From NCBI RefSeq assembly GCF_023502325.1, contig NZ_JAMFLZ010000001.1:1-64000 (forward strand): DNA of 64,000 nucleotides, given 5' to 3'. The DNA comes from Wocania_A spongiicola. Its GTDB lineage: Bacteria; Bacteroidota; Bacteroidia; Flavobacteriales; Flavobacteriaceae. A model generated the notes under the pieces. The model was given only the letters and a program-made list of their open reading frames with translations, had not been told where the DNA came from and ran no database searches. The position numbers and the translations under genes were made by a program. Shown piece after piece: positions 8,985-16,557 of the stretch (its first letter is position 1; every line of letters begins with the position of its first letter).

Positions 8985-10158
8985 TTTTATTTTTTTGAGG
9001 TTTTCTTTTGTTTTTTCTGTTCCTATTGTTTCTGCTCTTATTATTTTTACGTTTGTTATAGCGTTTTGGACTATCGAAACGTGTTAAACTATCCTGTCCT
9101 ACAACGTTCTCAAATTCTGTTTTAGTATCTTCAATAAGATCTGAAGCATATTCTTCAAGGCTTGCTATTTTTTTATTCTTCTTATTGGCTTCTATTATTT
9201 CGTTGGCTTGTGCTGTGGTTATTTTATGCCAATTCATCCACTCTCCTTCATAAGCATACCACATATGTCCTTTAAAAATATCCGTCTTTTGACAAACTGC
9301 AGTGCCTTTTTCGGTTTTAAGTTTAATATCTGTTTTAGGAAAATCTTTTAAGGCATCTAAATATGTATCTAACTCATAATTTAAACAGCATTTTAATTTT
9401 CCACATTGACCAGCTAATTTTTGAGGATTCAAAGATAATTGCTGGTAACGTGCTGCTGATGTGCTTACAGAACGAAAATCTGTTAACCAGGTTGAGCAAC
9501 ATAATTCGCGCCCACAAGACCCTATACCACCAAGCCTTGCTGCTTCTTGTCTAAAACCTACTTGCTTCATTTCTATGCGCGTTCTAAACTCGCGTGCAAA
9601 AACTTTGATAAGCTCTCTAAAATCTACACGCTCCTCTGCTGTATAATAAAACGTTGCTTTACTGGCATCGCCTTGAAACTCGATATCTGAAATTTTCATT
9701 TGCAATTTCAAATCGATAGCAAACTGGCGTGCTTTAACCTTCATCGATTCTTCTTTGTCGCGCGCTTTTTGCCAAATGTCAATATCTTTTTGACTTGCCT
9801 TTCGGTATATTTTTAAAATATCGTCGCCCTCAGTCGTAATGTTTTTACGTTTCATTTGAACGCGTACCAATTCTCCTGCAAGAGTAACCATACCAATATC
9901 ATGACCAGATTGCGCTTGAGTGGCAACCACATCGCCAATGCTTAACGTTAAATTTTCAGTGTTTTTATAGTAATTTTTTCGTCCGTTTTTAAAACGAACT
10001 TCAATCCAGTTGAATGGTTTTTCTCCATTGGGAAGTGACATATTTGCAAGCCAATCGAAAACAGTTAGTTTATTACAACTATCTGTTCCGCAAGTGCCAT
10101 TATTTTTGCATCCTTTTGGTTGACCGTCTTTTCCAGTTGAACAACTGTTACAAGCCAT
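8971..10158 (-). CDS. ricT: RicT/PSP1-family regulatory iron-sulfur protein
   Basis: The 395-residue protein contains the PSP1 C-terminal domain of RicT (YaaT). Its cysteine clusters CGRELCC (near 213-220) and CGKLKCC (near 252-258) match the family. In Bacillus, RicT forms an iron-sulfur-containing complex that influences RNA processing and developmental regulation; the flavobacterial role is not established. The N-terminus adds another Cys cluster (Cys3, 6, 17, 23, 28), and the C-terminal 50 residues are Lys/Arg/Asn-rich (KRKNNKSRNNRNRKNKR), suggesting RNA contact. It heads the operon with gldH and PBP1A. The 134-base upstream gap to trhO has a near-consensus TATATTTA at 10229-10236. Confidence 0.88.
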   Translation of the reverse strand: MACNSCSTGKDGQPKGCKNNGTCGTDSCNKLTVFDWLANMSLPNGEKPFNWIEVRFKNGRKNYYKNTENLTLSIGDVVATQAQSGHDIGMVTLAGELVRVQMKRKNITTEGDDILKIYRKASQKDIDIWQKARDKEESMKVKARQFAIDLKLQMKISDIEFQGDASKATFYYTAEERVDFRELIKVFAREFRTRIEMKQVGFRQEAARLGGIGSCGRELCCSTWLTDFRSVSTSAARYQQLSLNPQKLAGQCGKLKCCLNYELDTYLDALKDFPKTDIKLKTEKGTAVCQKTDIFKGHMWYAYEGEWMNWHKITTAQANEIIEANKKNKKIASLEEYASDLIEDTKTEFENVVGQDSLTRFDSPKRYNKRKNNKSRNNRNRKNKRKPQKNKNEAK

Positions 10159-10292
10159 ATGTTTTTATATGTTGAATTCGCTAATAATTAGATTATTACG
10201 AATGAAGGTTTATAAATCTTTTAAAACGTAAATATAAGATTATTCTAAAGACTTAAAACAAAGAATTTACAGTTGTTCTTTTCGGCTTAAGT

Positions 10293-11366
10293 TTAGGCCT
10301 CTTTATTTTTTAAAACTTCAAAAATATTTCTTAAATCTTTTTTATATGGCAAATGGTCTGCGCGTCCCTTTTTAAATATATCATTACTATTACCTTGTCC
10401 TTTACGGAGTTCTTTTTGCTCTTCGTAAGGCAAAGCATGTATTTCTTTGCAATTTGTTGAACAACAATTATTCATCTCTTTTTTGCAATCATCACATTGA
10501 ATAAATAGTAAATGGCAGGCGTCATTAGCGCAATTGGTATGTATATCTGCTGGTTTTCCGCATTGGTGGCAACAAGCAATTACATCATCACTAATTTTTT
10601 CAGCTCTACGTTCATCAAAAACAAAATTCTTCCCAACGAATTTATTCTCTAAGTTGTTTTCGTTTACTTGTCGTGTATATTCAATAATTCCACCTTCTAG
10701 CTGATATACGTTTTTAAAACCTTTATGTTTAAAATAGGCACTTGCCTTTTCGCATCGAATGCCTCCTGTGCAATACATTACTAGATTCTTATCTTCTTTA
10801 TGTGTTTTTAAATCGTCTTCAATAATATCCAACGATTCTCTAAAAGTATCAACATCTGGTGTTATCGCATTTTTAAAATGTCCTATTTCGCTTTCATAGT
10901 GGTTACGCATGTCTACCAATACAGTTTTACTGTCCTCAATAAGTTCATTAAACGTATTTGCATCAACATGTACGCCTTTATTGGTAACATCAAAAGTGTC
11001 ATCATTTAAGCCATCTGCAACAATCTTATCTCGTACTTTTACTTTAAGTTTTAAAAACGATTTATTGTTTTGCTCAACAGCGATATTTAATCGTATTCCT
11101 TTTAAAAAATCAATCGTATCTAAATGAGATTTAAAGGCGTTAAAGCGATCTGCTGGAAGCGACAATTGTCCGTTAATGCCTTCATGTGCGACATAAATTC
11201 TACCTAGAACATCTAATTCATTCCAAGTAATAAATAATTGATCTCTAAACTCTTGAGGATTGGTGATTTTAGCGTATTGATAAAAAGAAAGTGTCAATCG
11301 ATTTTTTCCTGCTTTATCGATTAATTCTGCTCTTTCTTTAGCGCTTAATTTATTGTACAGTTGCAT
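10293..11366 (-). CDS. trhO: tRNA uridine-34 hydroxylase TrhO (rhodanese domain)
   Basis: The 357-residue protein matches the TrhO (YceA) family, which hydroxylates uridine 34 of certain tRNAs using oxygen as the first step to 5-oxyacetyl or methoxy uridine. It has an N-terminal acylphosphatase-like domain, a rhodanese domain with the catalytic Cys in YCTGGIRC near residue 197, and a C-terminal Cys-rich segment (CCHQCGKP, CDDCKKEMNNCC) that probably binds zinc. Length is typical of the flavobacterial long form. It has its own promoter (11429-11458), with a consensus -33/-7 spacing, and sits divergently from recA. Confidence 0.92.
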   Translation of the reverse strand: MQLYNKLSAKERAELIDKAGKNRLTLSFYQYAKITNPQEFRDQLFITWNELDVLGRIYVAHEGINGQLSLPADRFNAFKSHLDTIDFLKGIRLNIAVEQNNKSFLKLKVKVRDKIVADGLNDDTFDVTNKGVHVDANTFNELIEDSKTVLVDMRNHYESEIGHFKNAITPDVDTFRESLDIIEDDLKTHKEDKNLVMYCTGGIRCEKASAYFKHKGFKNVYQLEGGIIEYTRQVNENNLENKFVGKNFVFDERRAEKISDDVIACCHQCGKPADIHTNCANDACHLLFIQCDDCKKEMNNCCSTNCKEIHALPYEEQKELRKGQGNSNDIFKKGRADHLPYKKDLRNIFEVLKNKEA

Positions 11367-11428
11367 GCTATACTAATGTTTTTAAGGTTAAAACCGCATA
11401 AAGCGGAATAAAGAAATATTTTAAAATG

Positions 11429-11458
11429 CAAAAGTACACTTTTATAAGAATAGAACAA
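11429..11458 (-). promoter_or_regulatory. trhO promoter
   Basis: On the minus strand TTG (11456-11458), 19 bases, then TACTTTTG (11429-11436) match the Bacteroidota consensus TTG-N19-TAnnTTTG exactly. The expected start of transcription is near 11422, about 56 bases before the trhO ATG. Confidence 0.75.
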
Positions 11459-11468
11459 TTTTTTGCAT

Positions 11469-11501
11469 AAAAAAAGCACCTTAATTTACATAAAGTGCTT
11501 T
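11469..11501 (-). terminator. Terminator upstream of trhO, of an unassigned minus-strand transcript
   Basis: On the minus strand AAAGCACTTT and AAGGTGCTTT form a 10-bp stem (one G-U pair) with a 9-base loop and a following run of T. On the plus strand there is no T-run, so it works in the minus direction only. It ends 11 bases before the -33 element of the trhO promoter. Confidence 0.75.
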
Positions 11502-11554
11502 GATAAAATAGTTCGAGTTAGTTCTATATTCAAACCATTGTAGGTAAATTTCAT
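11486..11554 (-). CDS. Possible 22-residue peptide ending in a terminator hairpin
   Basis: A minus-strand frame of 22 codons starts at the ATG at 11552-11554 and stops in the loop of the terminator at 11469-11501. The peptide starts MKFTYNGLNIEL and ends SKHFM. An AGGA lies 12-15 bases before the ATG. It may be a leader peptide, a small protein or the coincidental content of a small RNA. Confidence 0.25.
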   Translation of the reverse strand: MKFTYNGLNIELTRTILSKHFM

Positions 11555-11616
11555 AGCAAAAATTTTCCTGCGTTTATTAGTAGATGCAAAATGTTTAAAA
11601 AGGTTGCGTGATAAAA

Positions 11617-11647
11617 TTGTATTCTGATAAAAGTTATAGTATTTTAG
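11617..11647 (+). promoter_or_regulatory. recA promoter
   Basis: TTG at 11617-11619, 20 bases, then TATTTTAG at 11640-11647 (one mismatch to TAnnTTTG). Transcription would start near 11654, 24 bases before the recA ATG. The dyad at 11555-11570 (GCA, AAAATTTT, TGC) lies upstream and could be an operator, but I do not recognise it. Confidence 0.6.
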
Positions 11648-11677
11648 CTGCTATTACTTCAGAAAAAAATATTAGAA

Positions 11678-12682
11678 ATGAGCAACGAAAAAGAAGCAAA
11701 ATTAAAAGCACTAAAACTTACTTTAGATAAATTAGATAAAGCTTACGGGAAAGGAACCGTAATGAAAATGAGCGATGCCGCTATTGAAGATGTTGATGCT
11801 ATTCCATCTGGATCTTTAGGCTTAGATATTGCTTTAGGCGTTGGTGGCTATCCGCGTGGTCGTGTTATTGAAATTTATGGCCCTGAATCTTCTGGTAAAA
11901 CAACATTAACATTGCATGCCATTGCAGAAGCGCAAAAAGCAGGAGGCATTGCTGCATTTATTGATGCTGAACATGCTTTTGATAGATTTTATGCAGAAAA
12001 ACTAGGTGTAGATATTGACAATTTAATTATCTCTCAACCTGATAATGGAGAACAAGCACTTGAAATTACTGATAACTTAATTCGCTCTGGTGCTATTGAT
12101 ATTGTTGTTATAGACTCTGTAGCAGCCTTAACACCTAAAAGTGAGATTGAAGGCGAAATGGGAGACTCGAAAATGGGTTTACACGCACGTTTAATGTCTC
12201 AAGCTTTAAGAAAGCTAACAGGATCAATAAGTAAAACTAATTGTACTGTAATTTTCATTAATCAATTACGTGAAAAAATTGGAGTAATGTTTGGCAACCC
12301 TGAAACAACAACAGGAGGTAATGCCTTAAAGTTTTATGCTTCGGTACGATTAGATATTAGACGTTCTACTCAAATTAAAGATAGTAATGGTTCTGTTTTA
12401 GGAAATAAAACTAGAGTTAAAATTGTTAAAAACAAAGTAGCTCCGCCTTTTAAATTGGCAGAATTTGATATTATGTATGGAGAAGGTGTGAGTAAAGTTG
12501 GAGAGATTTTAGATATCGCAGTTGAACACGAAGTCGTTAAAAAGAGTGGCTCTTGGTTTAGCTATGACGACACTAAACTTGGACAAGGGCGAGACGCTGT
12601 AAAAGCAATTATTAAAGACAATCCCGAGCTCATGGACGAGCTAGAAGATAAAATAAAAGCAGCTTTAAAAGTATCCGAATAA
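11678..12682 (+). CDS. recA: Recombinase RecA
   Basis: The 334-residue RecA forms filaments on single-stranded DNA, drives strand exchange in recombinational repair and triggers SOS autocleavage where a LexA-type repressor exists. Walker A GPESSGKT is at about 68-75, Walker B VVIDSVAAL near 147, and loop 2 FGNPETTTGGNALKFYAS is intact. The C-terminus is short and acidic-to-basic compared with the E. coli protein (353 residues), as is usual for Bacteroidota. The gene stands alone with its own promoter and a strong terminator directly after the stop codon. Confidence 0.98.
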   Translation: MSNEKEAKLKALKLTLDKLDKAYGKGTVMKMSDAAIEDVDAIPSGSLGLDIALGVGGYPRGRVIEIYGPESSGKTTLTLHAIAEAQKAGGIAAFIDAEHAFDRFYAEKLGVDIDNLIISQPDNGEQALEITDNLIRSGAIDIVVIDSVAALTPKSEIEGEMGDSKMGLHARLMSQALRKLTGSISKTNCTVIFINQLREKIGVMFGNPETTTGGNALKFYASVRLDIRRSTQIKDSNGSVLGNKTRVKIVKNKVAPPFKLAEFDIMYGEGVSKVGEILDIAVEHEVVKKSGSWFSYDDTKLGQGRDAVKAIIKDNPELMDELEDKIKAALKVSE

Positions 12683-12713
12683 AAAAAAATCCCGATGAAT
12701 CGGGATTTTTTTT
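12681..12713 (+). terminator. recA terminator
   Basis: ATCCCGAT (12689-12696) pairs with ATCGGGAT (12699-12706), flanked by an A-run on the left and a T-run on the right. It begins at the recA stop codon. Confidence 0.9.
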
Positions 12714-12808
12714 GCAATTAAGCGAATAATACACGCAACCTTTTAGTTTGTTTGACATCTATAAATACAAAAACATGTATTAAGTAGAAATATTAAAAAT
12801 TATTTGTA

Positions 12809-13234
12809 ATGAAAAAGTTAGTCGCCCTAAGCTTTACTTTACTTTTATTTGTATCATGCAGTCTTGATGATGATAATTCAAATGATGGTAGTGCAAACTA
12901 TAGCTTTGAAATATTATCTGTAGAAAGTGTTGATATTCCGGATGCTTTTACTTTAGGAGAAGTTTATCCTATAACGGTTTCTTATTTTAAACCTTCAACC
13001 TGCCATTCTTTTAAAGAGTTTTATTATTTAAAAGAAAACAACATACGTACTGTAGCCCCAATAAATTACGTATTTGAAAACAACAGTTGCGAAACGCTTA
13101 CAAACGAATTAGTAGAAGCAACATTTAATTTTATTGTTAACAGTAACGGATCGTATATATTTAAGTTTTGGCAAGGAGAAGACAATAATGGGGAAGACCA
13201 ATATTTAACTATAGAAGTACCCGTTACAAATTAA
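12809..13234 (+). CDS. Putative lipoprotein, unrecognised
   Basis: The 141-residue protein has a lipoprotein signal peptide with lipobox FVSC (Cys17), followed by an acidic Asp-rich stretch (DDDNSND) that in Bacteroidota is typical of surface-exported lipoproteins. The rest is predicted beta-rich, with Cys residues in STCHSF and NSCETL that could pair. I do not recognise the family. The gene lies 30 bases upstream of the ECF sigma factor gene on the same strand, so it may belong to that operon and be part of the stimulus or the regulated output; that is inference. Confidence 0.75.
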   Translation: MKKLVALSFTLLLFVSCSLDDDNSNDGSANYSFEILSVESVDIPDAFTLGEVYPITVSYFKPSTCHSFKEFYYLKENNIRTVAPINYVFENNSCETLTNELVEATFNFIVNSNGSYIFKFWQGEDNNGEDQYLTIEVPVTN

Positions 13235-13264
13235 GTTTAAGTATTAATAAATACGTGTTTTAAT

Positions 13265-13807
13265 TTGAGTTTAAATCAACTCATAGAAAATTGTAGAATT
13301 AATGATACTAAAGCCCAAGGGGAATTATACAAACTCTTTTCGAGTAAGTTATTCTCTGTATGCTTAAAGTATTCAAGAAACTATGCCGAAGCAGAAGATA
13401 ATTTGCAAGACGCATTTTTAACTATTTTTAATAAAATAGAGCAATATAAAAACAAAGGCTCTTTTGAGGGGTGGCTAAAACGAATAGCTATAAATACAGC
13501 GCTACAGCGTTACAGAAACGAAAAAGTTTTTGATATAGTAAATGAGAATATAGAAGATGATGTAGAATTAGAGATTGATGAAGATCATGTTTCTTTAGAT
13601 TATCTCTTAAAAATTATTCAAGAACTACCTGATCGCTATCGGCTAGTTTTTAACCTTTATGTGTTAGATGGTTATTCGCATAAAGAAATTGCAGAAATGC
13701 TAAATATAAACATAGGTACCTCAAAATCAAATTTAGCAAGGGCTAGACAGGCTTTGAAGGAGACTATTGAAAATTATAAGACAACAAAAAGTTTACAATC
13801 CTTATAA
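13265..13807 (+). CDS. ECF-type RNA polymerase sigma factor
   Basis: The 180-residue protein has sigma region 2 (about 25-95, with YAEAEDNLQDAFLTIF and GWLKRIAINTAL) and region 4 (about 125-175, with LPDRYRLVFNLYVLDG and the helix-turn-helix YSHKEIAEMLNINIGTSKS). It directs RNA polymerase to a set of envelope-related promoters. The start is TTG at 13265; no in-frame ATG occurs until far inside the protein, and SLNQLIENC is the usual N-terminus in related proteins. The stop codon overlaps the start of the next gene by one base (TAATG), so it is translationally coupled to its likely anti-sigma partner. Confidence 0.93.
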   Translation: MSLNQLIENCRINDTKAQGELYKLFSSKLFSVCLKYSRNYAEAEDNLQDAFLTIFNKIEQYKNKGSFEGWLKRIAINTALQRYRNEKVFDIVNENIEDDVELEIDEDHVSLDYLLKIIQELPDRYRLVFNLYVLDGYSHKEIAEMLNINIGTSKSNLARARQALKETIENYKTTKSLQSL

Positions 13808-15309
13808 TGAGTGATAAAAAACATATAGACAGATTATTTCAGGAACGTTTCAAAAATTTTGAAGCAACCCCTAGCGATGCTGTTTGGGAAAATATAGAAG
13901 CCGAGCTTAACAAGAAAAAGAAGAAACGACGTATTATCCCTATTTGGTGGAGATATGCTGGCGTAGCAGCTTTACTTGTGCTTTTACTAACAGTTAGTGG
14001 CTTGTTTAATGGTAATAACTCTGATGATATTCCCACAAACCAGGTTGTTGAAACTGAGAATGTGAAACCTGAGAATCCTAATACTGCTCCAGACGATAAT
14101 TCAACTAGTAATATTAAAAAGGAAAATGGAATTATAGATGTGAAAGATGCTGTTGCGGAATCAAATACAGAAAAAGAACCTGCTGAAAAAGCTTCTGAAA
14201 TTAAAAATAATATTACCCCTTCAAACAAAACATCAGTTGCAGAAAGCACATCTTCAAAACATAAAAACGAAGGCACCCAACAAACTCAGCTTTCTTCAAA
14301 TAAGAAAACAAACGCTTCTAATATTATTTTAAATAAAGACGATAAAACGGCTATTGCTGAAAATTCAACAGAAAAAAACAATGAGGTTATTCAAAATAAG
14401 ACCCCTCAAATTGATATAGATAAAGCAAACGAAATAATTAGCAATTCTACAAAAAACAATACTGCTGTTGCAGATACTAAACAAAACGAAAATACCGAAG
14501 ATATAGTTAAAGACGAGGTTAAAGAAAGTACACTTACTATTGATGAGGTTTTAAATAAAAACAAAGATATTATTGAAGAAGAGAAAGACGAAAACATAAG
14601 CAGGTGGAGTATTGCCCCAAATGCGGCGCCTGTTTATTTTAGTAGTTTAGGAGACGGCTCTTCAATAGACCCACAGTTTAACAATAACTCGAAAAGTGGC
14701 GAGCTTAATATGAGTTATGGTATTAAAGCCAGTTATGCTGTTAATAAAAAGCTAAGTATTCGCACGGGTATTAATAAAGTTAATTTAGGTTACAATACTA
14801 ACAATGTGGTCGTGTTTCAATCTCTTAGTGCTAACTCGAGTTCACTACAAAACGTAAACACGGTTAACAACACAGCTAATGCTGTTTCATTTATAAGTAG
14901 CGACAATTTGAGTTCTGCAAAAAGCCCTGAGGTATTTTCAAAAAACTCAAACACATCTATTAATCAAGACATGGGTTACATTGAAGTGCCTTTAGAAATT
15001 CAATATGCTCTTACAAACAAAAAATTAGGCGTTAACCTTATTGGTGGTTTTAGTTCTTTCTTTTTAAATAAAAATGAGATTTTCTCTGAAAGTGCGGGGT
15101 CTAAAACACTTTTAGGTGAAGCAAGTAATTTAAATAAAGTAAGCTATAGTGCCAATTTTGGTTTAGGGTTAAATTATAAAGTTTCAAAAAAAATAGATTT
15201 GAATTTTGAGCCTATGTTCAAATATCAAATCAATACGTTTAATAATACGTCTGGTAATTTCAAACCTTATTTTATTGGGGTTTATACCGGATTTGCTATT
15301 AAGTTTTAG
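13807..15309 (+). CDS. Single-pass membrane protein with barrel-like C-terminus; candidate anti-sigma factor
   Basis: The 500-residue protein has a cytoplasmic N-terminus (1-43, with DRLFQERFKNFEATPS and VWENIE, then a Lys/Arg cluster), one membrane span (about 46-66), a long low-complexity linker rich in Asn, Lys, Thr and Glu (about 70-265), and a C-terminal outer-membrane-beta-barrel-like domain (about 270-500, strands such as SYGIKASYAVNKKLSIRTG). The N-terminal part resembles the short cytoplasmic segment seen in flavobacterial proteins encoded just after ECF sigma factors. It probably sequesters the sigma factor. The gene starts on the stop codon of the sigma gene. No cleavable signal peptide is seen, so the barrel-like part should stay tethered in the periplasm. 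Confidence 0.8.
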   Translation: MSDKKHIDRLFQERFKNFEATPSDAVWENIEAELNKKKKKRRIIPIWWRYAGVAALLVLLLTVSGLFNGNNSDDIPTNQVVETENVKPENPNTAPDDNSTSNIKKENGIIDVKDAVAESNTEKEPAEKASEIKNNITPSNKTSVAESTSSKHKNEGTQQTQLSSNKKTNASNIILNKDDKTAIAENSTEKNNEVIQNKTPQIDIDKANEIISNSTKNNTAVADTKQNENTEDIVKDEVKESTLTIDEVLNKNKDIIEEEKDENISRWSIAPNAAPVYFSSLGDGSSIDPQFNNNSKSGELNMSYGIKASYAVNKKLSIRTGINKVNLGYNTNNVVVFQSLSANSSSLQNVNTVNNTANAVSFISSDNLSSAKSPEVFSKNSNTSINQDMGYIEVPLEIQYALTNKKLGVNLIGGFSSFFLNKNEIFSESAGSKTLLGEASNLNKVSYSANFGLGLNYKVSKKIDLNFEPMFKYQINTFNNTSGNFKPYFIGVYTGFAIKF

Positions 15310-15361
15310 GTTTTTGGTTAGATCTAGGCGTTGGTTTCTTTTAAGCTCAGAAATCAACATC

Positions 15362-15392
15362 AAAAAAACTGCTCTCCCCAGAGCAGTTTTTT
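15362..15392. terminator. Bidirectional terminator between the convergent sigma operon and plsC
   Basis: AAAAACTGCTCT (15364-15375) pairs perfectly with AGAGCAGTTTTT (15380-15391) around a CCCC loop. A-runs and T-runs flank it so that it works on both strands. Its right end overlaps the plsC stop codon. Confidence 0.9.
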
Positions 15393-16128
15393 ATTTATTA
15401 AATACCTGCAATTGCTTTAAAATTATTTGCCTTGCTTCTTGGTTTAAAGCTTTTGTATCCTCCACTGTTAAATTTTCAGTAGATAAAAACTTATGAATTT
15501 TTACACGCATTTTACCTGGGCTTCCGCTAAAAAAAGTATACGAAAAACGTTTTTTATTATCAGCAAAAGTTAATGGAACAATTGGTGTTTTATGGTTAAT
15601 AGCTAGCCTAAAAGCACCATCTTTAAAATCATCTAATTCAATATGTTCTTCTGGCACACCGCCCTCAGGAAAAATGCAAATGCTTAAACCAGATTGTAAT
15701 CGACGTTGTGCTCTTAAAAAAACAGCTTGCCTACTTTTTGCAGAACTTCTATCAACCAAAATACAAGTACGCTTATAAAAAAAGCCGAAAAGCGGAATTT
15801 TGGCTAGTTCCTTTTTACCTACAAAAACAAATGGGTTTTTAACCGAAACCAGCATAAGCATTATATCTGCCATAGAAGTATGGTTAGCTATAAACATATA
15901 GCTTTTGCCCTTTTCTAGGGCTTGTTCGTGCTTTATAATGGTTTTAAAACCCATGCCAATTAAAATGATTTTTGCCCAGAATCTTGCCAATTTAAAAAAG
16001 AACGGATACCACGACTCTTTTAAGATTGAAATTAGAAGAATTGGAAACATAATAAGTATAGGCAATGCTACAAGAATGTAGAACCAAACACGGTACAGAG
16101 TCCAGAAAATATGTTTTACAATTTTCAT
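15391..16128 (-). CDS. plsC: 1-acyl-sn-glycerol-3-phosphate acyltransferase
   Basis: The 245-residue PlsC-family enzyme adds the second acyl chain to lysophosphatidic acid at the inner membrane. Two hydrophobic segments occupy about 8-60. Catalytic motif I NHTSMAD is near residue 82 and the substrate motif FPEGGVPEE near 153. The frame is open for 88 codons further upstream, but that extension is Pro-rich with no homology and overlaps the divergent GlsB-like gene, so the ATG at 16126-16128 (MKIVKHIFW) is chosen. It could prefer another acyl acceptor, such as an aminolipid. Confidence 0.9.
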   Translation of the reverse strand: MKIVKHIFWTLYRVWFYILVALPILIMFPILLISILKESWYPFFFKLARFWAKIILIGMGFKTIIKHEQALEKGKSYMFIANHTSMADIMLMLVSVKNPFVFVGKKELAKIPLFGFFYKRTCILVDRSSAKSRQAVFLRAQRRLQSGLSICIFPEGGVPEEHIELDDFKDGAFRLAINHKTPIVPLTFADNKKRFSYTFFSGSPGKMRVKIHKFLSTENLTVEDTKALNQEARQIILKQLQVFNK

Positions 16129-16195
16129 AAGTATCAAAAATACTATTATAAATTGATTATATTTAGAACATATTAACTTTAAAACAACTAAAATT

Positions 16196-16438
16196 ATGGG
16201 TTTACTGTATTCTCTTTTAATTGGAGCCGTTGCTGGCTGGTTAGCTGGCAAATTGATGAAAGGTGGCGGATTTGGACTACTTCTCAACATTATTATTGGT
16301 ATTGTTGGAGGTATTGTTGGTAATTGGCTGTTTGGACAACTAAACATTTCTTTAATGGATGGTGTTGTTGGAGATATTTTAACAGGAGCCATTGGTGCGT
16401 CTGTTATTCTATTTGTTGCTGGCTTATTTAAAAAATAA
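16196..16438 (+). CDS. GlsB/YeaQ/YmgE family stress-response membrane protein
   Basis: The 80-residue protein is almost entirely hydrophobic and Gly-rich, with three membrane segments. It matches the family historically called transglycosylase-associated protein: GAVAGWLAGKLMKGGGFG, then NIIIGIVGGIVGNWLFG. Members are induced by stress in several bacteria; the molecular function is unknown and there is no transglycosylase domain. It is divergent from plsC and followed 23 bases later by a clear terminator, so it is probably monocistronic. Confidence 0.88.
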   Translation: MGLLYSLLIGAVAGWLAGKLMKGGGFGLLLNIIIGIVGGIVGNWLFGQLNISLMDGVVGDILTGAIGASVILFVAGLFKK

Positions 16439-16461
16439 GAAAAACCCTAACTTAATATACT

Positions 16462-16487
16462 AAAAGTGGCCTTTGCCACTTTTTTTA
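16462..16487 (+). terminator. Terminator of the GlsB-like gene
   Basis: AAAAGTGGC (16462-16470) pairs with GCCACTTTT (16475-16483) around a CTTT loop, followed by T residues to 16487. Confidence 0.88.
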
Positions 16488-16557
16488 TTGCCTAACAAAT
16501 ACGTATTTTCGCGATGTTATTTAATTAAAATAAAATCCTGTATTTACAGGGCATATT

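Larger units (their letters stand above)
11367..11677. other. Intergenic region between divergent trhO and recA
   Basis: This 311-base gap holds, from left to right, the trhO promoter (11429-11458, minus), a minus-strand Rho-independent terminator (11469-11501), a 22-codon minus-strand frame (11486-11554), a partial dyad GCAAAAATTTTCCTGC (11555-11570) and the recA promoter (11617-11647, plus). The terminator lies upstream of the trhO promoter, so it should end a separate transcript. Confidence 0.75.

Noticed and set aside
11486..11554. Classical attenuator of trhO with a leader peptide
   Set aside because: A perfect independent trhO promoter lies downstream of the terminator, so trhO does not need to be read through it. 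The leader idea is retained only as an alternative.
13839..14276. 145-codon minus-strand frame in the candidate anti-sigma gene
   Set aside because: It is a shadow of the low-complexity linker region of the plus-strand gene.
16537..16550. Palindrome before trpS as a tryptophan-responsive riboregulator
   Set aside because: It is only 6 bp with a 2-base loop and shows no T-box features; a chance palindrome in AT-rich sequence is more likely.
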